Below, in pieces: positions 1 to 13,300 of a stretch of 64,000 nucleotides of DNA (within the stretch, counting starts at the first letter, position 1; each line of letters begins with the position of its first letter). Both the position numbers and the translations under genes were made by a program. Under the pieces are notes generated by a model. That model was not told where the DNA came from and did no database searches. It saw only the letters and a program-made list of their open reading frames with translations. Origin of the DNA: Larus michahellis (taxonomy: Eukaryota; Chordata; Aves; Charadriiformes; Laridae); assembly GCF_964199755.1 (NCBI RefSeq), contig NC_133903.1:7085001-7149000 (forward strand), in the 5' to 3' direction.

Positions 1-3000
1 ACGGGTGGGTAGCTGTGCTTAACCCCCACCCCTGTCCCCTCCATCACCTTCTCTTCCTGGAAGCAGCACCGGGGCATCTGTTGAACCTCAGTGCAAGGCA
101 CGGAAGGCTGAACTCACCATCAAGCCGCCCGGGAGCAAATTAGGCCATGTTCCTTTTTATTCCTAATTACTGTGATCTTCCCCATCTCCTTCCCCTGCTG
201 CCCCTTCGGAGGAGGCAGAGGGTCCTGCCAGCGCCTCCCCAGCAGGCAGAACCCCCCCGGGCACTTTCCATCCCAGGCCTGCCTCCATTATTTTTGATTC
301 TTCCACCAATTCAAAAACGTGCAAATGAGGCCACGGCTTCCCAATCAGGCCTGGCCAGGAGCTAATTGGCTTTAAGCAGGGAAACCTGAATATGCTAATG
401 ATGGCAGTAACGAGCCTGTGATGCGCCTGGAAGGGGAGCCAAGCCCTCGGCTCAACGATCGGCTGACTCTGAGACACGTCAATTAACAACAAGGAAGATA
501 ATTTATTAATGCTCCTTTGCACCCCCCTGCCCTTTGCTCCTAATTACAGTTTGATACATGAAACATCGTGGAGGTTTGCCCAGTGCCGCTCCCAGCTGGA
601 ACATCCCTGAACAGCCCCGAGCGTCTCCTCCTGCCCCCGAGCAGCATCTCGCCCGGCCAACAGCCCAGGACCACAACTGGAGGGTCTCCTAAGGACCCTA
701 AGGACCCCAGAGCTCTCCCAGCACCCGACCACGGGTGACGGGGTCCCCAGGCTGGGATTCAGACGGGCCAGGCTGCAGAAGAGGCTCAGAGGAGAAGGGA
801 GATGCGATGGGATGGGTGGTGCTGCCGGCCAGGGCTGCTCCCCGCGGGGTCCAGGCCCCTGCAGACCCTTCCGAGGGGCTCCGTCACCGGCTGCAGGGCC
901 CGGCTGCTTCATCCTGGGAAGGGCACGGGATGCAAAGCAGGAGGGAGGCAGCAATAGGGTCTGTTGGGGGGCTCCGTGAAGGGCCAGCAGCCAGGGATTT
1001 CTGAGTTTGGCTTTCCGACCTATTTAGCATCAAGATCCGGGGGATGTGGAACGCTGAAAGGGGAGAAGCCCATTAGCATTTCTAATGGAGTGGCTGCTTT
1101 CACAAGTCACCCCACACCCAGTTATTAACCACGATAAGACCGAGGCCATTTAGGAAACCACGACTGCTTTGTCCATCTATCCAAACCCCCGGGTGCCCCA
1201 AGTCCCAAGCCCTGGCAGGAAGGCGAGAAAAAGGCCATTTCCCCATCAACCCCACGGGGCAGCCGCAGCCCCCTGCTCCCACCCAGCCCCGCTCCCCGCC
1301 GCCACCCAGCATTTGCATCGCCATCGTGCTCTTGTTTATGGCTGGGGGTTGCAATTACAGGCAGCTCAAGGCCCTGAAGGTTTTTCTTTGTATGGTTATT
1401 CCAGCGGGGTCGTTAAGGCCAAAGGGCTCCCTGTGAATGCACATAACGGCATATGATTATGAAAAGCAGAAACCAGAGTTAATAAGGGCGCAGCTCCTTC
1501 CCTGCTTGGAAGCGGCGGTGCTGAAGGAAGAGGCTGCTTGGCCTCTGTTACCATCCAGGGGATTCGGAGACAGTCCCTCTTCACCCTTCTCCACTGTGGA
1601 GCTATTAGCACCCCAAAAATGCAGAACAGCTCAACACCCCATTGATGTTTGCCACGGATCCACCACAGCCGCCACCACGCAGGTGCCCCCCATGCCCCTT
1701 GGACAAGGCATAAAAGCCACGGCCGCCCTGGGACGCCCGTTTGCTGTTGGAGTCGTCGCCCATGTCTGCAGCGGTGAGCATCGGGCACCCCACAGCCCAC
1801 GGGGACATCTGGTACCTCCAGAGGTCACCCGGAGACAGAAGAGCAGCAAGACGGTGCTGCCTGCAGCCCTCAACGGCAGGAGGGGGACCTGAAGCCAAAC
1901 CAACCTCCCGTTCACAGGAGCAACGTTTCGCTTGCAACAAGCAAAGATGTATTTTGAACAACCATCCATGAAAAAGCAGCTGAACTCACTGCTTGGGTTA
2001 AAACAGGCGAGAAACAGAAAAGCTAGGTGAATCCCCCCAAACCCTACAGAAAGCGTGGGCTGACGGGAGCCCAGCCTTGCTGGGATGCTGGACTGGGGCC
2101 GTGTTACGGTGAGGGCAGGGCTGCAGCGGGCACGCACGCCCCTCTCCATCCCTCTGGAATGAGGCGCGTCTGCACGGCAGCAATTAGAAATCCTCTTCTT
2201 GCTGCTTGCTCCCCGGTGTCCCTTTGATTCCCGAGTCCCGGCGGCCCCGGGGGCGCGGGGACAGCCTGTGGCAGGTGTCTTGCCTGTGACCCGGGTCAAT
2301 CGAGGGCTCTGATCTCCAAATGACCCTTCCCAGCAGTGAATACGTACCCGCGCTCAAACAGCTTGCAGATGAAGGAGCAACAGACTGGAGATGATTTATT
2401 CAGGAATTAAAGGTTCAGTACTCCTTTTAAAGGCTGCGCCTCGGCACTGTCAGCCTTCATTGCACACAATTAAAGGGGTTAGCTGCCCCGGCCTGCCACC
2501 GCCCTCCTCCCTTCCAGGGGAATGAAATCAAACAAAACCAACCCCCCCCCGGCCCCCGCCAAGCCCCAGCCCCGTCCCTCCAGCGTATGGTTGGGGGCAC
2601 TGCAGGACTTGCAAACTCGCAGCATGAGTGGCCCCGGGAAGCTGCTCCGGCTCCATTCTGCCAGGGACCAGCTCGGCTCTGCCAGGGATGCTCCGCAGAG
2701 GCTCAGGTTTTGTCCCCGCTCGCAGGAGGGGATGCTCGGGGTCGGGGTCTCTGCTCGGCTGGTGGCGGGGGTAGCCCCGGTGCCACCCGTGCAAAGCCTG
2801 TTCCTGCAGCTGGGGCTTGGCGGGATGCTCCTGGAGCCCTGGACCGGGGGAGGGAGGCAGGGGCTGCCTGGGAGCAAGGCATGGGGCTGCTCGGGAACAA
2901 ACCTCCTCTCCTCTTTATGCCTCCAGAGCAAGATCCAACCCCCCCTCTGCCAGCTCAGCACCTGCAGGCTCCGAGCAGGGAAGGCGCTGGCGGCGCTGGT

Positions 3001-3802
3001 GTAAACTCACACCAGCATAATTGAAACACAGCCTCAAATTTCCCCCTCACACCTGAGAGGGGAGATAAGGACAACACTTAGCATCATCCGGATTATTTTT
3101 TTCCCTTCCAAATTGTGAGAACTGATGGGGTGGTTTGGCGGCGGGAGGGGGAGCATCGCTCCCGGGCGCGAGCAGCAGGAATTCAATGAAAAGCTTCCTT
3201 CCTCTTAGAAAAGAAAAGGAAGAAATCCGCTGGCAGCAGCGGCTGCTGATAATCTCTTTCCAAGGCAGTAAATTTTCCTGCAGCTACCCCGGCAAGTAAT
3301 CCGGCAGATTATTACACCTTTCAGCAGAATCAGCCTTTTAAATACGCTCTCCCTTCACCACGCATCTTGTGTTTTATGACCTGACTTGCTGTCTGAGCAC
3401 AGAGAAACACAAATTATGCTCTTCTGCAACCAGAGTAGAGGCACCGGTGACAAATTTTATACCTCCGGTAACTGGGATCCTTGGGCGCTCCAATAAATAA
3501 GGAAAATTTCCTCTAAAAGCTGCAGGGGGCTGCCAGGCTGGGGGCTGTGCATCACTGCAGCCTGGGGAGGGGAAGGGACCCCCCCCATCCGCTGCTCTGG
3601 GAGAGCACCCCACTAACGCCAGCAATTGCAACGCCGTGCCGAGGAGGCACACGCCGCTCGGATGGGCATAACATGATTAACGCATACTTATATACTTCCG
3701 ATGGCCAGCTATTTTTTACGGACCAGTTGTCCCCAGTCTGAGCACTCCAGGCAGGCGGCGCGCTTCTGGCAGGCCGTTCAGAGGCAAAATTTATTGCCGT
3801 TT

Positions 3803-3828
3803 AAAAAAAAAAAAAAAAAGAAAAAAAA
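3803..3828. repeat. Poly(A) tract
   Basis: Seventeen A, one G, then eight A. No retrotransposon body is recognisable next to it, so it is listed only as a simple repeat. Confidence 0.9.
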
Positions 3829-4384
3829 TCCCTGAGATCGCTACGTCTAAGGTCTTTGTTTTCAATTACAACTAAAAAAATACACATATTGGTTTTCACT
3901 AAATTATCCTCTTGCAGCAAAGGGCTGATCGTTCCCGGTTTCCCACCTAGGTGGAGGAGAGCACAGGAAGGACATGAAAAGCCCACAAAATCTCATTTTG
4001 CTCGGGTTTAAAGTTACATGGCCAGCAGAAATGGGAACCCCTCCACTTCTCGATGCCCTTGTGCTTTCTCATTTGTCTCTTAGGAACTGCTTTTTGAGCA
4101 GAGCTCTTTTCCTTTTGCCAGCCCGGGCATCGGGAAGTGCTGCTTTTGGGAGGGGACAGAAAGAAAGAAAAAAAAAAAAGAGTTACCTATAATTTTGCAG
4201 TTGCCTGCAGGGCCGTGGGCACCAGCCGTGCCGTGGAGCCGCAATACGCAAATTTGCAGCAAAATCCTCCAATATTTTGAGCGCCTCCATCCCCTCGCTG
4301 CCGTGCGGTGCTACGTCCTGGGGGACAGTGGCTGCAGGTGGTCCCGGCCCACAAGCAGTGCTGGCCTGAGCTACGAGCTTTCAG

Positions 4385-4406
4385 CTAATTAGCTCAGACT
4401 AATTAG
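4385..4406. promoter_or_regulatory. Paired CTAATTAG homeodomain-type motifs
   Basis: Two copies of the palindrome CTAATTAG lie at 4,385-4,392 and 4,399-4,406, start to start 14 bp apart, in a GC-rich surround. TAATTA is the core bound by many homeodomain proteins (established knowledge). Binding here is only a possibility. Confidence 0.25.
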
Positions 4407-7400
4407 CCAGGGTGCAGTGCCAGTGGCAGGACCCACATGGTGATGGGTCCCTGGGACTCCTCCTCGCCTCCTTCACGGGGTGCAGGCGAGGGGTGTCTCC
4501 AGTGGCCGGGGCAGCCCTGCCAGCCCTGGGGAGGGCTCTCTGAGGAGCCCCACATGGAACACCCCAGTTCCAGCCCCGTCACAGGTGCAGGAGCAGCGGG
4601 AGCCCACGCAAGGGAGGAAGAAAGGAGGAATCCACACATGTCTGCCAGAGCGAGACCTTCCCGCTGGCCGGCGAATTGACAGCTGCTTTGATTTGATTAG
4701 CAGATGCTGACGAGGCATCGAGACAAGTCCCCAGAGCGATGAATAATTTCAGTGTATTTGTGTTTATTTGATCTCAGTATGGGGCTGGCCCCGCCACCGC
4801 ACCCAGCCCCAGCCTGGACCCTCTCAGAGCGATGGGGAAGGGGCTGCCGGGCTCTCCAGATGGCCACTCTGAGGCCACCGCCGGCACGGCTGGCTGTCCC
4901 CCTCCGGCTCGTGCTCCAGGGAGGAGAGAGCCCTTTGCCATGCTCTTCTCCTTCCTCCATCCACACCTTCTGCACAGCCATCCCACTCGGCTGGCAGGTG
5001 AGGAAAGGGACCCCCTCCAGCAGCTTTTGGGGATGAGAAGAGATCCCCCCCCGCCCAGCCTCACAACTTTTAACATCACTTATTCCAACATTTTCAAGTC
5101 TTTTTTACCTTTCCTCCCCTTTTAAACAGACAAAAATGGGAACTTTGCACTTTCTGGTTGCTGGACCAGAGCTGGCATCAGAAGCCATGTGCCAGGACCA
5201 CCGGCTCCTGCTGGCATCATCAAGGGTCGGATGCTCGTTAGAAAGCAATTAATGCATTTTATAGTAACAAACCAGCCATAAACCCCATGGTCCGACACAG
5301 ATAAACCCATCAGATGTTACCGCTGGACCGGTGTACCCAAACACTGCACCAGGTATCAGGTCTCCCCCATGAATGAGGGCGGTCGGGTGGAAAGGAGAGC
5401 TGGCCTGGGCTCCAAACTGGACAGCCAGTGGAAAATGCCACTGGCAGAAGGGATAAAGAAAAACTCCCTCCCTGGGGCGTCCCCAGGATGCTCAGCTCCT
5501 TTGTCCCAGCACCGTGGTGCACGATGGCACACGGACCCAGCCAGGGCTGAAGAGAGGGGGTCTGAGCCCAGGGCGAGAGCTGAGGTTCCTCTGGTGGCTC
5601 CTCTCGGGGTGGCTTTGGGAGAAGATGACCCAGGACCATGCTCAGCAGGCGCAGCCCTTGCCATGATGCTGCTGGGGGGGGGTCTCCCTGCACCTCCCTG
5701 GCTGAGGACCCTGGGTCCTATTCCAGTAGGTAAATCAAGCAGTAAAATCTAGGCTCTCAGTCCCGGTTTTAAACCAAGCAAATTCAACACAAACAACTTT
5801 AATGTCATTCTCCTACCCACAGCACCTTCCGCATCCAGTTTAAAATTGCACTGGCTAGATCTGATGACTTAAAAATCAAAGATGCTCCAAGCAAGGCGAG
5901 AGCCCGACCCCTGCCATCGCAGTAATGCCTCTCCCATCACTGTGTGCCAATTTAGCATGTGGCAAGTCCACCGGCTACGTTCCATGAAGGCTTCTGCAAA
6001 AATGCTTTCCCAATCTGGCTCTCCCCTGCTGAACAAGCACCGAGTCCTGCGCGAAGCTTCAGCTTCAAACTAACCACGAGCCATTCTGAAACACATCCAA
6101 AACTGTCTCGTTTCTACCTAAGAAAACATAAATCAGTCCTCGCTCATGAACTGGAGCCAGGTCTGAGGTCTGCAACGAAGCCGTGGGGATCCATCAGCAC
6201 AGTTTCCAGTGACAGTTTTAAGCTCTCTTGGCCGGATCCACAAAGGTATTTGGGAACCCAACGCTCACCGAAATCACCGGTGACTGCGCACCTCAATCCC
6301 CCTGCGAACGGGATCCCCCCTTCTCCTCCGAAGGGGGAGAACTGAGGCTCTTCCCCGACTCCCCCCCGGCCTCCCTCCCAGCCTGCCGCCCCCTTGGCTT
6401 GCCAGGAGCATCCCCCCACGCTGCCCCTGCATGGGGCACCCCTGTGCCCCACAGCAACAAAACCCCCCAGCACTGGCCACCCATCACCAGCAGCTGCTGA
6501 CGGCATCAGGTTTTGAGCAGGAGGGTGCCCTGGGCTGCCTGCACCGAGAGGGGACGGTAGAGGTGACGGGGGGGGGGACATGAGCCAGCAGCACCAGTCC
6601 TGCCCTCGCTGCGTGGCGCTGCACCAGCCCAGCTCTGCTCTAAGCAAGCAGCGCCTCCAACAAACAGCCCGAAGTGATGCACGAGCCGTAGGGTTTGGCC
6701 CGAGGGAGGAAAAGCACCATATTGGTGCAATTACCTGAGTTTAGACAAACCTCGGCGGGTGCCTGGGCCGGGTTCAAGAGCTGGCAGATGAGCGGCTTCA
6801 TCTGCAGCATCAGCTCTCGGCTGGCGCGCGGGGACCCTCCGTGGGGCTGCCGGGGCACAGGGAGCAGATGTCCTGCAGGCGCGCGGCCCCGGGAGCTGTT
6901 GCAGGTGTGGGGCAGCGAGCAATGTGCTGAGGCAGCAGCGCCGCCATCGCAGACCCCACCCCCAGCTCCCCAGCCGCGGCCGGGCTGTGGGCAGGATGTG
7001 GCCGTCCCCATCTCCCCAGCACCGCTGTGATGCCTTTGACAGCTCGAGCGGGCCACGGCTGGGCTGCTGCCTGCCCAGCCCCAGCAGGAGGCACGGCTCC
7101 ATGCTGCCTGATGGCCCGGAGCAGGCAGCGGCTCCACGGAACAGCAGGTTACCCCCAGGTTAACCCGTCCAAAGGTGATGGTTACCCCTAATTCCTTGAG
7201 ACAGCTGCCTGCAAGGAGGCAGGAATGGAGCCAGGGCTACCCAGCCCTTCTCCTCGCTACCTTCCCTCGCCAAGCAGGGTGAAGGAGCCGTAACTGCATC
7301 GGAAAGGAGAGAAGTTTCGCCCTGCAGCTGGAGAACAAAGCCCAGAGGGTGCCCAACAGCCCCTGTGGAAGAGCAAACCATCCCCTTGTCTCCCCCTTCC

Positions 7401-7852
7401 CCGGAGCGGAGGTCGCAACGGCATCCATCAGCCCGAACCCGCTGTGTCCCCCCAGTTTCTGCAGCGGTGCTGCCGTTTGTAGCCTCCCTCCCTGCCTTTG
7501 GGGGTTGACAGGAAAAACTTCAACCTAAAACCCCCTTGTCATGTCACTATCTCTGCACCTGGCTGGTCGTCCCCCCCCGCAGCACAGCTCCCGTCTCTCT
7601 GCAGAGGACGTGCTGGGGGTGCTACAGCTCACGATGGCTCCGAGCTGGAGGAGCTCGTCTGCCCTCCCAGCCTCCGTCAACAACAAAAACCAGAAATACG
7701 GTTTGTTTGGTGTTTGTCTCGGGTCGAATGCCGTCATGCTGCTCTTGTTGGGATGGAAAATGCATCCAGTTTTCCACAGAAACAAAAAAGATTCCCCATC
7801 TGTGTCAAATTTGTAATACAGCCTGGGGGAAGATGGGAAACAAATTTAGCTC

Positions 7853-7871
7853 TTTTTTTTTTTTTTTTTTT
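7853..7871. repeat. Poly(T) tract
   Basis: Nineteen consecutive T. No element is recognisable beside it. Confidence 0.9.
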
Positions 7872-8395
7872 GCTATCAGAAAAAGCCCCATTTCCTGGCA
7901 AAGAGCAAAGCCGAGCTTTGCCCCAGAGCACAGCAGTGGCGCGAGCCACCACCGCTCATGCAGCCCGAGCTGCTCTGTGCCATCCTATCCTGTGGCATCC
8001 GCCGAAACGCCGGCAGGAGTTGGGCAAAGGGAATTGGGACAGGAGCCCCGACACGCAGCTCGTGGCCCCGGAGTGGCTGCCAAATGGTTCTTCTCCCTGA
8101 CAACCTGCTCAGCCACCTCCATGCGTGTGCAGGACTTTCCTCCCCAATCTGCAGCCCATCACATGGGAGCTAATAACTGTTTCCTCTGCAGATAAGGGAG
8201 AAGCCTCAGAAATCCAGCCAAGCCCGGACAACAAGGCTTGGGGATGCTGGGGATGCTGCTGGGCGCCCAGCGGGGCAGCAGCCCGTTCCCCCCCCTCCTT
8301 CCCCTCGCACTGCGGTTCAGCTGGTCCCCAGGCGAAGGAAATCCCCCACCGAGGAGGGAGACGTGGGTGGATTACGCACTTTGCTGCAAAAAATT

Positions 8396-8424
8396 AAAAA
8401 AAAAAAAAAAAAAAAAAAAGAAAA
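8396..8424. repeat. Poly(A) tract
   Basis: Twenty-four A, one G, five A: among the longest homopolymer tracts in the window. The flanks are GC-rich unique sequence with no recognisable retrocopy. Confidence 0.9.
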
Positions 8425-9150
8425 AGCTGTTTCTCCAGCTCTAGAGAAACAGGCCGTGGAGGCATCGGGAAGGCTCAGAGGATCCAGGGGGTTTCTCCAG
8501 CCCCGTGCCCAGGCGGAGCTGTTGGCAGGTCCCAGCTCCCCAGCGCCTGGGCTGGATGAGTCCCAGGTGCCCGGTCGGAGGTGGAGGGGCTCCATCCGCA
8601 GGTCCCTCGCCCCAGCATCAGTGCTCCCTTCCTCCCTCCCTCCATCACGAACAACTGGGAATTCTCTAACAAAACATTTCTTCACTGGAAAAGCATTGGT
8701 TTGTGGCAACCGGAGCTGTTTGTGGGAAAAGGACTGGATTTTGATTATTTTTAGCCTGGCTTCCTAAGGAAATGTGGCTTAAGCAATCACACGGTCTGTC
8801 TGCCCGTCCGCCCAGCTGTCTGCCTGTCTTCCCCCAGCCACGTCTGATCCCACCGGCCGATTCCAGCCGGATTTGATGGAGGACAAGGATCAAAAATAGG
8901 AATTTTGCACATTTCCATGAAAAGCTGCGGCTGAGCGGAAGCCGGGGCCCTGACCGCTGCCCTTGGCTCAGAGCAAGGCAACTCCAGCACAGCCCAAAAC
9001 CCAGCAGCCCTGTCCACGCCAGCTTTGCCGAGCTTCAGGCCCCCCAGGTCCCGCTCAGTACCTGGGTATTTGGGTGGCCACTGTTGCAGAGGAAAGAGAA
9101 ATAAGCTCCTCGCAACTAAAATTAATTTGAGGAAATTGGAAAGACTCTCA

Positions 9151-9580
9151 ATAATAGAATCATAGAATGGTTCAGGTTGGAAGGGACATTAAAGACCATC
9201 TAGTTCCAACTCCCCTGCCCTGGGCAGGGACACCTCCCACCAGACCAGGTTGCTCCAAGCCCCATCCAGCCTGGTCTTGAACACCTCCAGGGATGGGGCA
9301 GCCACAGCTTCTCTGGGCAACCTGTTCCAGTGTCTCACCACCCTCACAGTCAAGAGTTTCTTCCTAATATCTAATCTAAATCTCCCCTCTTTCAGTTTAA
9401 AACCGTTACCCCTCGTCCTATCGCTCCACTCCCTGATAACGAGTCCCTCCCCATCTCTCCTATAGGCCCTCTTTAGGTACTGGAAGGGGCTCTAAGGTCT
9501 CCCCGGAGCCTTCTCTTCTCCAGGCTGACCAACCCCAACTCTCTCAGCCTGTCCTCATAGCAGGGGTGCTCCAGCCCTCT
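9151..9580 (-). mobile_element. CR1 LINE fragment, 3' end (minus strand)
   Basis: Read on the minus strand this is the 3' part of an avian CR1 element. It carries the end of the reverse-transcriptase frame (the region coding a [10 protein letters not shown]-like stretch and [11 protein letters not shown]), followed by the 3' UTR with the text 'ggtctttaatgtcccttcc' and a tail of ATTCTATG-type units at 9,151-9,168. The 5' part is missing, as is usual because of incomplete reverse transcription. Small indels break the frame near 9,480-9,500. It belongs to a different subfamily from the copy at 16.7 kb, since the 3' UTRs differ. It can no longer make a protein. Confidence 0.92.
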
Positions 9581-10281
9581 GCCCACCACACCGGGCAGAA
9601 CTGCACTCGCAAGCAGGAAAGTCCTCCCTGGAGCCAGGGACCAGCCTCTGCCAGGTCTTGGGCATCAGTTAATAACAGCAGCCAGCCCAGATGTCCTGAG
9701 GGTCACAGTCCTGACCCCAGGGTAACACCAGTCTGCTGCTGGCTTATCCCAAATATGCCTTTTTCATAAGGACAAAAAGGAGCAAACATCCTGGCATGCC
9801 CCAGCCCCACGATGTTAGCGTGTCTCGCTGCCACGGCACCTCTTCCCGATGAGGGGAAGCCCCTCAGGTCGGGCAAAAGCTGGCTCCGCAGCAGGCAGGG
9901 CAGCGCAGGAGGGACTCGCCAGCCCTGGCAAAGTGGGACAGAGGAGCTGCAACAAAGGAAGGGCATTTCTGCAAAGCCCCAGCCTCGGGGCTTCGGGAAG
10001 AGGAATTCAAAGGCTACATTATTCACTCCCAAGTTATTATGCGTCGTCGTATATATTCAAGACGGTCTTAAGCCCTCAGAAGCTGGTGGCCAGCAGAGCA
10101 GCAGAGGTTGAAGCGTAGAGGCTGGCAGAAGCAGAAAGTTGCTCTTCACTTTGCCCCTGTAGAGGTGGGGAGTAAATCTTGCACCGCCTTTTCCACTGAT
10201 GCAGCGACCATAATATGTACTTAATTTAATTTGTGCTGTTTCCAGTCATCAACTTTTATGCGCTTCCAGGAAGCGGCAATA

Positions 10282-10322
10282 GGTTGATTTTCATTTCTAC
10301 ATTTGAAAATTGGGAAGTCAAC
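10282..10322. repeat. Small imperfect inverted repeat
   Basis: The outer arms GGTTGA / TCAACC and inner arms TTTTCA / TGAAAA can form a bulged hairpin in an AT-rich island. No known RNA family is recognised. It may be chance. Confidence 0.3.
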
Positions 10323-13300
10323 CACCAGCCGAGATGGTGTTCCCCTGAGAGCTGGGCCAGCTCTGCCGGCTGTGCCACCATGCTGCCACCTCCACGGCTT
10401 GAGGCCAAGCCCCTCAGGTGCTGCCCAGCCCTCGGTGGCGGAGCGAGGGGCACCCAGACCTCCAGCCCCCCTCCCCGACAAGCCTCTCCTGGCTCACAGC
10501 AAACAGAGCAAAACCTCCATCAGCGAGTGTGCTCCAAACCAGGGCTGGGCATCAGAGACCGCAGGGCTGCTCTCCCAGACCTGCCGGGATGTCCCTGCCA
10601 TCCCACCGGTGTTTGCCGAGGCGGCCGGACCGCACGAGGTTCTGCCCTGTAGGGATGCTCGGGGCTCCATCGAGCTGCCCTGTAGAGCCGGATGGGACCC
10701 TGCCTTGCTTTTACAAGAGCTGGAGACCACCACGTCTCCACCGAGACCACCAAGGCGGGGCAGGAGGAAATGCTTGTCTGCCCTCAAGCTGCGTTTTGCG
10801 GCGAGAGCAGGAGCCTCGGGCTGTAAACGCCGGCAGCTCCCAGCCGCTGCTCCTCCAAAAGCCACCAGCCCCCGAGCGCCGCTGCCCCTCATCCCTGGGG
10901 ATTGATTTAGGGCAAGATGCACAGGCAGCCCCACAGCAGCCAACCCTCTGATGTGGGCTCTCTCACGTCTCCTAACGTGGGTGAGCTCATACGGAGGCTG
11001 CCTGTGTGGATTCTCTGGTGTCTAACAACACGGCTGTGCTCCAGGTGCAGCCCCTCCTGGGGGGTCAACTCCCCGGGACAGGACTGGAGGGGCATGGGCA
11101 CTAATGGGGTGCCCCATGCATGTTCCCCCCTGCCTTCAACTGCTTATTCACAGCTTATAGGTTTTACCCCTAAATTTATCAGCAGTAAAATGTTTTCCTG
11201 AGCACCAGAGGCTCTCCTGCCTTGGAGCCTGGGGGAGTGGAGAGGAAGCAAGGCACAGCAAGTGATTCTGTGGTGGCAGAGACCAAGGCTGCCTGGGACT
11301 GACACCATCTTCCCTGGGCTGCAGCCAGACACTCAGCTCGTTCTTTTAATCCAGCTCATTTTTTGAACCCTGCTCATTTTTCCTTTCAGATACCAACAGC
11401 AGACAGGCTGGCGGCCACCTTGACCACCTCTGTTAAGGACCTGCAGACCAATTGCTACAGCACAAAACTCTTTGGTCCCAAGGGAGTCAGACCTGGCTGC
11501 GATACGTGGGAGGACCACAGCCGCCTGGCACTCTGGAGACATGAAGAAAGCAAGAACCGTGTTCCTATGGGCTCCTCACTACCCCAGAGCCCAGCACAGG
11601 ACCACATGGACACTCGCTTACCCACTTACACAGCACTGGGAATGGTTTGGTGTACCTGCCTGAGAAAGAAAGCAGTAATTCCACCAACCAGGAGTCTGAA
11701 TCTATTCCTCATCTCCTACAGCGTCACCACCTTGGCCTCCTTAACTAGACACTTCAGTATCTGGGTGATGATGGATGGGTGGAGGGATGATGGATGGGAG
11801 TGTGCAGCTAGATGGACAGATTGATCCCAGCATCCCTGGCAGCTGCTCCCAATAACCCAGCTCAAGGCGGGGAGCGGCGGGGGCTTTGCAAGGGCTGGGG
11901 TCCATAGCGGAGGTCCGGACGGTGAGCCAAGCCCACATCAGGGCACATAACCAGTAAGACAGGCTGCATTTAAAGGACTGGTAACATCAAGCCTTGCAGC
12001 AATTGATGGTCCTACTGTGAAAGAGCTTCATGAACAGCCACTGATAAGGAATAGCACAGGGGAGACCGCAGCCATGTAAGCGTAGCAGCACAATTTGGGC
12101 TGTTTTCTGCTAATACCCAGCCTAAGAAATCATCAACAAGTGGCACTCGTGGAAACCACGTCCCTACATAACTGATGGGGACAGTGAGCACCAGGCACAG
12201 AAAACGAACCCAATGGCAGCCCGGCTCTGCTGCCACCATCCCTGTCCCGTCAATCAGCAACTGCAGGCAAAGAGCCAGCCCACGACGAAGCCCAGTGCTG
12301 CCGGCACCCGACCCGAGCACAAAGAGGCACCACCATCCCCCAGCACAGCTACACCCACACCGCCGCGCACACCGAACAGCACGTCTTAAAAGTAGCCATG
12401 AGCAGGGCAGGTACAAGATCCTGGACCCCAACATTACACCAGCCAGGAACAAGGCAACGATCCCGTGGCTCTGGCAGGATCACCCGCTTAGCTGGGACCC
12501 GGGGAGCATGCATTCCTGCTAACCATGCCGGCAGAAAGCAAGGAGGGCTCTCGTGTGGTCTGCGCGGCCCCAGGAGGCGCGGGGGAAGGCCCCCAGGCCT
12601 GGGGGCTGCTGCAGAACCACAGTTTTCTCTTTCTTCCCCGTTTTGAATGCAGCAGAGGAAAAACCCGGGGCTGTTTGGAGTGCATTAAGTGGTGGGAGGC
12701 CAAGAGGCGTTCCTCCCAAGGCATGTTCAGCCGACAGCCAGCACGCCTGGGAACTCCAGCTGCTCTGCAAAAGCTGGGAGGACACTGGGAGCTTGTTTGC
12801 CGCTGGACTCATGCGGAGTGGGATGTTACAAGCTGACGGGAGCATTTCCCAGAGCCCCCTCACCCGCTGACTCAGCCTCTGGGGTGCCACCACAGCCCCC
12901 CCACCCGTGGGACATCTTCCTCCAGCATCCTTGTCCTCATCTCTGCAGTTGGTGATTTGGAAAAGGTATCCACCAGGCTGACCCCCACTCCCAGGTAGAC
13001 TGTACACCCCCTCAGGTGGGCTTTACACCCCCTCGCACGGCTGAAGCTGCAGGGGAAGGGGAAGCTGGAAATCAGGGAGTGATGCTCCGGTGCAATACTG
13101 GAGCAGCTCGCTGTTCCACATCACGGCCGCAGACCATGGCTTAGGAAGCACCAGCTTAAAAGCCTCCAGGGACACAGGGGATGTTGCAAGGAGGATGCTG
13201 GAGGATCTGGCCAGAAATCCCACCCACAGAGCAGGGGCCTGGGCAGAGCCGGGCTCTGGGGTGAGCGGCAGGAGCTGCCCCACTGCAGGGAGCCACGAGG

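Larger units (their letters stand above)
1..9150. other. Non-coding stretch, putative HS3ST6 intron 1
   Basis: I see no exon here. Open frames exist on both strands but are short, proline/glycine/serine-rich and match no family I recognise. The DNA alternates between GC-rich segments and AT-rich islands (for example 3,030-3,120, 3,240-3,380, 3,830-4,020 and 5,060-5,290) that contain TAATTA-like motifs. If the sulfotransferase exon at 33.6 kb has its partner exon to the left, as its orientation requires, this is intronic. That is inference. Confidence 0.6.

Noticed and set aside
8396-8424. Poly(A) tail of a processed pseudogene
   Set aside because: The upstream sequence shows no spliced gene copy and no target-site duplication was seen. 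The same holds for the tracts at 3,803, 28,037, 33,221 and 43,744.
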